NCBI GenBank assembly: GCA_006218045.1
Contig: VBWB01000022.1
Location: 57,257-121,256, forward strand
DNA: 64,000 bases
Reading direction: 5' to 3'
Source of the DNA: Stygiobacter sp.
GTDB taxonomy: Bacteria; Pseudomonadota; Alphaproteobacteria; Rhodospirillales; Magnetospirillaceae
The notes beneath the pieces are model-generated. The model searched no databases, was not told the DNA's origin, and worked only from the letters and a program-made list of their open reading frames with translations. Shown piece by piece: positions 63,905 to 64,000 of this stretch. Position numbers and translations under genes: made by a program. Within the stretch, counting starts at the first letter, position 1, and each line of letters begins with the position of its first letter.

Positions 63905-64000
63905 TCACATTTCAAGTGCAACACCGAGGCTGATTTCTTGACCGAGGAAGACCTCCAAGGGCGTTCGGAAGTCGAGGCATCGGCGTGGCGTAAGATTGTA
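63905..64000 (-). CDS. IS30 family transposase, C-terminal end (partial)
   Basis: The last 31 codons of a transposase run in from the right edge on the minus strand. The residues TPRRCLDFRTPLEVF followed a little later by VALEM match the C-terminus of IS30-family transposases. The stop is at 63905. The terminal inverted repeat of the element should lie about 63895-63925. The remainder of the element is outside the window, so whether it is intact cannot be judged. Confidence 0.8.
   Translation of the reverse strand, partial: YNLTPRRCLDFRTPLEVFLGQEISLGVALEM

Overview
This 64 kb window is GC-rich chromosomal DNA from an alphaproteobacterium, most likely a member of the Rhodospirillales close to Magnetospirillum. 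That placement is inferred from gene content: a Shemin-pathway hemA, a stand-alone divK, the pyrB-pyrC'/plsY/dprA/topA/rnr/rpmG housekeeping neighbourhood, the lysine-rich TopA tail and many stand-alone signalling proteins. No magnetosome, phage or CRISPR genes are present, and I found no tRNA or rRNA gene.

Layout. 1-4.0 kb: a minus-strand ABC importer of the branched-chain amino-acid type (binding protein, LivH, LivM, LivG, start of LivF). 4.2-6.7 kb: a DUF2946-like protein and a TonB-dependent copper receptor of the OprC type. 6.8-9.6 kb: thiol peroxidase, a broken DUF3095 gene and a REC-HDOD regulator. 10.0-14.2 kb: a DUF485 protein with acetate permease ActP, a MYG1-family protein and an unrecognised membrane protein with an AT-rich insert. 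14.3-20.8 kb: the lactate operon lutA-lutB-lutC-dld plus an AEC transporter. 21.1-26.6 kb: a small CCE_0567-like protein, a glutamate-racemase-like protein lacking one catalytic cysteine, and a probable nitric-oxide response block (two DNR-like regulators, DUF2249, a polytopic membrane protein, hemerythrin). 26.7-30.7 kb: purU, small envelope proteins, divK and a double-domain universal stress protein. 30.8-39.3 kb: a PAS histidine kinase, a thioredoxin/NHL protein, an endonuclease-like protein, a class III aminotransferase, hemA and a lipoprotein. 39.3-44.1 kb: ethanolamine catabolism without a microcompartment (eutB, eutC, permease, AraC regulator). 44.2-47.4 kb: REC-HD-GYP, a LysR regulator and a divergent MFS transporter. 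47.4-63.8 kb: plsY, pyrC', pyrB, an atypical receiver protein, topA, dprA, a patatin, a cyclic-nucleotide-binding protein, an HPP protein, a second AEC transporter, rnr, an S41 protease, a GGDEF protein and rpmG. The right edge enters an IS30-family element abutting a repeated palindrome.

Themes. Carbon supply is prominent: acetate, D-lactate, ethanolamine and amino-acid uptake. So is signalling, with DivK, REC-HDOD, REC-HD-GYP, GGDEF, a degenerate receiver and a PAS kinase. Three enzyme-family proteins have altered catalytic sites or are broken (MurI-like, PyrC-like, DUF3095). A repeat family built on a palindromic core recurs in intergenic gaps at 21.35, 29.8 and 63.85 kb. I see no clear self-contained novel defence or mobile system; the strongest leads are the altered enzymes, the tandem-DNR block and the AT-rich patch in the 13.0 kb gene.
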